Source of the DNA: a bacterium
GTDB lineage: Bacteria; Sumerlaeota; Sumerlaeia; MVZB01
NCBI GenBank assembly: GCA_023480605.1
Contig: JAMCWS010000064.1
Location: 1,785-9,437, forward strand
Length of the DNA stretch: 7,653 nucleotides
Direction of reading: 5' to 3'
The position numbers and the translations under genes were made by a program. A model generated the notes under the pieces. The model made no database searches and was not told where the DNA came from. It was given only the letters and a program-made list of their open reading frames with translations. Positions 5,441-7,653 of this stretch are shown in pieces (position 1 is the stretch's first letter; the number at the start of each line of letters is the position of its first letter).

Positions 5441-7273
5441 ATGACCTCCATCCTCGGCATTTCGGCATACTACCACGACTCGTCCGCGGCGCTGGTCGTC
5501 GACGGCGACATCGTCGCGGCGGCGCAGGAGGAGCGTTTTTCGCGCCGCAAACACGACGAACGCTGGCCGGGCCATGCCATCGACTATTGCCTGGCCGAGG
5601 GGGGGCTGGCCCGCGACCGGCTCGATGCGGTGGTTTTTTACGAAAAGCCGCTGCTCAAGTTCGACCGCATCCTGGAGACGTTCCTGGCGGAGGCGCCCCG
5701 CGGCTTGCGCCCGTTCCTGCGCGGGGTGCCGCTGTGGGCAAAGCACCGCCTGCAGATCGCCAAGGAAATCCGCCGCGAAATGGGGCCGGGTTGGCGGGGC
5801 AAACTGCTTTTCACCGAGCACCACCGCTCGCACGCCGCAAGCGCTTTCTTCCCCTCGCCCTTCGAGGAAGCGGCCATCCTGACCATCGACGGCGTGGGCG
5901 AATGGGCGACAACGACGATCGCCCACGGCAAGGGCAACCAGGTGCGCATCCTGCGCGAGATCCGTTTCCCCCATTCCCTCGGCCTGCTCTATTCCGCGTT
6001 CACCTACTTTTGCGGTTTCGTCGTCAACAGCGGCGAATACAAGCTCATGGGTCTGGCCCCTTACGGCGAACCGGTCTGGGTGGACGCCATCAAGCGCCAC
6101 CTGGTGCGGGTGGAGGAGGACGGATCCTTCCTGCTCAACATGGAGAATTTCAATTTCACCCGCGGCCAGACGATGACGGGCCGCGAGTTCGAGCAGCTTT
6201 TCGGCGGTCCGCCGCGGTCGCCCGAAAGCCCCGTCACGCGGCGTGAGATGGACCTGGCGGCCTCGGTGCAGGTGGTGACCGAGGAGATCATGCTCAAGCT
6301 GGCGGGCGAGGCGCTGCGCGAGGCGGGCCTGCCCGCCGGGCGCCGCAACCTTTGCCTGGCCGGGGGCGTGGCGCTCAACTGCGTCGGGAATGGTAAAATC
6401 CTTCGATCGGGGCTGGTCGACGACATTTGGATTCAGCCGGCCGCGGGCGACGCCGGGGGGGCGCTGGGCGCGGCTCTCGACGTCTGGCACACCTTCTACG
6501 CCCGGCCACGCAGCGTGAACGCCCACGACAAGATGAAGGGCGCGCTGCTGGGCCCGGCGTGGGACGACGACGCGATCGTCCGCGCCATCGCTCCCTTCGG
6601 CGCCAGGTATCAAACCTACACCGACCAGACACTGCCCGGCGTGGTGGCGGACCTCGTCGCCGGCGAGAACGTCGTTGGCTGGTTCCACGGCCGGATGGAG
6701 TTCGGTCCGCGGGCACTGGGGAGCCGTTCGATCATCGGCGACGCCCGCAGCCCGAAGATGCAGTCGGTGATGAACCTGAAGATCAAGTTCCGGGAGTCGT
6801 TCCGGCCGTTCGCGCCGTGCGTGCTGGCCGAACGCGCCGGGGAATGGTTCGACCTGGACCGCGAGAGCCCTTACATGCTGCTGGTGGCCCCGGTGCGCGA
6901 GGAGCGCCGCCTGCGCGGCAAAGGCGACGAAAAGTTAACGGGATTAGACCGGTTGAAACTTATCCGCTCGACAGTGCCGGCGATCACGCACGTCGATTAC
7001 TCGGCGCGGGTGCAGACGGTCGACCGGGCGCGGCACGGGATATTCTACGATGTCATCAAGGCCTTCGAGGCGAAGACCGGCTGCCCGGTCATCATTAATA
7101 CCTCCTTCAACATCCGCGGCGAGCCGATCGTCTGCCGCCCCGAAGAGGCCTACCGCTGCTTCATGCTGACTCACATGGACGCCCTCGTGCTGGGCCATCA
7201 TGTGCTGTTGAAAAAAGATCAGCCGCCGATGGCCGGCGCCGAGGAATACCGGCGGCAATTCAAACTGGATTGA
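5441..7273 (+). CDS. NodU/CmcH-type O-carbamoyltransferase
   Basis: A 610-residue cytoplasmic enzyme that makes carbamoyl-adenylate from carbamoyl phosphate and ATP and transfers the carbamoyl group to a hydroxyl, as in TobZ, NodU and CmcH. The N-terminal Kae1-like domain has ILGISAYYHDSSAALV (4-19), the metal-binding motif EHHRSHAAS (126-134), Asp150 in TIDGVGEW, NSGEYKLMGLAPYG (196-209), LAGGVALNC (306-314) and PAAGDAGGALGAA (333-345). The C-terminal YrdC-like domain has GWFHGRMEFGPRALGSRSI (413-431), FRPFAP (454-459) and NTSFNIRGEP (553-562). Length and motif order are complete. AAAGGA at 5425-5430 sits 10 nt before ATG and overlaps the DUF5989 stop. No acceptor-pathway genes are in the window, so the carbamoylated product is unknown; a glycan or polyketide-like metabolite is usual for the family. 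Confidence 0.95.
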   Translation: MTSILGISAYYHDSSAALVVDGDIVAAAQEERFSRRKHDERWPGHAIDYCLAEGGLARDRLDAVVFYEKPLLKFDRILETFLAEAPRGLRPFLRGVPLWAKHRLQIAKEIRREMGPGWRGKLLFTEHHRSHAASAFFPSPFEEAAILTIDGVGEWATTTIAHGKGNQVRILREIRFPHSLGLLYSAFTYFCGFVVNSGEYKLMGLAPYGEPVWVDAIKRHLVRVEEDGSFLLNMENFNFTRGQTMTGREFEQLFGGPPRSPESPVTRREMDLAASVQVVTEEIMLKLAGEALREAGLPAGRRNLCLAGGVALNCVGNGKILRSGLVDDIWIQPAAGDAGGALGAALDVWHTFYARPRSVNAHDKMKGALLGPAWDDDAIVRAIAPFGARYQTYTDQTLPGVVADLVAGENVVGWFHGRMEFGPRALGSRSIIGDARSPKMQSVMNLKIKFRESFRPFAPCVLAERAGEWFDLDRESPYMLLVAPVREERRLRGKGDEKLTGLDRLKLIRSTVPAITHVDYSARVQTVDRARHGIFYDVIKAFEAKTGCPVIINTSFNIRGEPIVCRPEEAYRCFMLTHMDALVLGHHVLLKKDQPPMAGAEEYRRQFKLD

Positions 7274-7350
7274 TTCCGGCGCCCCGATCCCGATGATCCG
7301 GTTGGAATGGTGACTTCCGTTCATATTCGATGTCGGACAGCGCGTTTGTT

Positions 7351-7436
7351 GTTCAAGTTTCGGTTTGATTTCGTTTTCCTATCTGCCCGGAAATCAACCT
7401 TGGGCCAGGTATCAAATACCAAACTGAAACTTGTAC
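7351..7436. repeat. Long imperfect inverted repeat between carbamoyltransferase gene and priA
   Basis: The arms 7354-7367 (CAAGTTTCGGTTTG) and 7420-7433 (CAAACTGAAACTTG) pair at 13 of 14 positions, the exception being a G-U wobble in RNA. After one T-T mismatch, two more pairs extend the stem at 7351-7352 with 7435-7436. The 52-nt interior can form two small stems, ATTTC/GAAAT (7368-7372, 7390-7394) and GGTAT/ATACC (7408-7412, 7416-7420, sharing one base with the outer arm). No T tract follows, so a simple terminator is unlikely. It could be a structured RNA, a weak bidirectional terminator or a tiny mobile-element relic. Confidence 0.45.
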
Positions 7437-7490
7437 TCCATGCTAACGATTCGATGACGACTACGATTACGAGCACGAGATAATGAAGGC

Positions 7491-7506
7491 CGTTTATGAA
7501 TAAACG
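7491..7506. repeat. Short inverted repeat upstream of priA
   Basis: CGTTTA (7491-7496) and TAAACG (7501-7506) flank TGAA. This AT-rich dyad is 27 nt before the priA-like ATG and could be an operator or a transcript leader hairpin. It is short enough to be chance. Confidence 0.25.
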
Positions 7507-7533
7507 ACCGCTGTTGTGCAGTGGATTCGCGCC

Positions 7534-7653
7534 ATGGTTATATCCGCCCGCCCCACCACGCCCGGTCCGCTCAGTTACGCGCGGGTGGCGATCGCGCGTC
7601 CGCTGGGGCAGCCGTATACCTACTACATTCCGGAAGCGATGGAGGTGAAGGTG
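7534..7653 (+). CDS. priA: Primosomal protein N' (PriA-like), 5' end only
   Basis: The first 40 codons of a gene that runs off the window. The reading YARVAIARPLGQPYTYYIPE at residues 15-34 fits the start of the 3'-DNA-binding domain of PriA, the DEAH-type helicase that reloads the replisome at stalled forks; family members begin with an A-V-x-L-P-x-P-L-x-x-x-F-x-Y-x-V-P pattern. Helicase motifs and zinc-binding cysteines would lie beyond the end. Start choice is uncertain: ATG at 7534 has no Shine-Dalgarno sequence, an in-frame GTG at 7516 is possible, and a stop at 7501-7503 limits further extension. Identification rests on this short segment only. Confidence 0.7.
   Translation, partial: MVISARPTTPGPLSYARVAIARPLGQPYTYYIPEAMEVKV

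Noticed and set aside
5423..6688. A 421-codon minus-strand ORF.
   Set aside because: It is antisense to the carbamoyltransferase, which carries every family motif; the product resembles no protein.
6602..7416. A 13-base direct repeat GCCAGGTATCAAA, once in the carbamoyltransferase gene and once in the following gap.
   Set aside because: One such match is about what chance gives in a window of this size, and nothing else supports an attachment site or duplication.
7454..7483. A nine-codon ORF, MTTTITSTR, just upstream of priA, recalling threonine attenuator leader peptides.
   Set aside because: It arises from a simple repeating ACG-containing hexamer pattern, has no ribosome site or adjacent attenuator, and priA is not an amino-acid biosynthesis gene.

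Overview
GC-rich bacterial DNA carrying six protein genes, all on the plus strand, with one decayed stretch of opposite orientation in the middle. The host cannot be named from this sequence. The long Ala-rich Tat signal on an aldo/keto reductase, the YD-repeat remnant and the NodU-type carbamoyltransferase would fit an environmental lineage of the Planctomycetes/Verrucomicrobia or Hydrogenedentes/Sumerlaeota type, but this is only an impression from protein style.

Left block (1-2347): a short edge region with a possible minus-strand gene tail, then a Gfo/Idh/MocA-family oxidoreductase (269-1318) and a complete nitrilase-superfamily C-N hydrolase (1425-2195). Each has its own candidate sigma-70-type promoter. 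The hydrolase promoter overlaps a perfect 14-bp palindrome that could be an operator. A GC-rich hairpin at 2328-2346 probably ends this transcription unit.

Middle block (2348-3131): no intact gene. On the minus strand there are several coding-like stretches broken by stops and frame changes. The clearest is a YD/RHS-repeat fragment at 2697-2963. This block is less GC-rich than its flanks and ends in an AT-rich stretch with an 8-T run.

Right block (3132-7273): a probable operon of four genes. It starts with a Tat-exported aldo/keto reductase with a C-terminal cysteine cluster. An SxtJ-family membrane protein, a DUF5989 single-span membrane protein and a NodU/CmcH-type carbamoyltransferase follow. 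The last three form a recognised cassette (SxtJ, DUF5989, carbamoyltransferase), in which the membrane proteins presumably assist carbamoylation of a glycan or secondary metabolite. No glycosyltransferase or biosynthetic gene lies in the window, so the acceptor is unknown. A 231-nt gap between the SxtJ and DUF5989 genes holds a strong 10-bp hairpin, a second hairpin and a weak promoter-like sequence, so expression may change inside the operon.

Right edge (7274-7653): an intergenic region with a long imperfect inverted repeat, then the first 40 codons of a gene resembling priA (primosomal helicase), cut by the window end.
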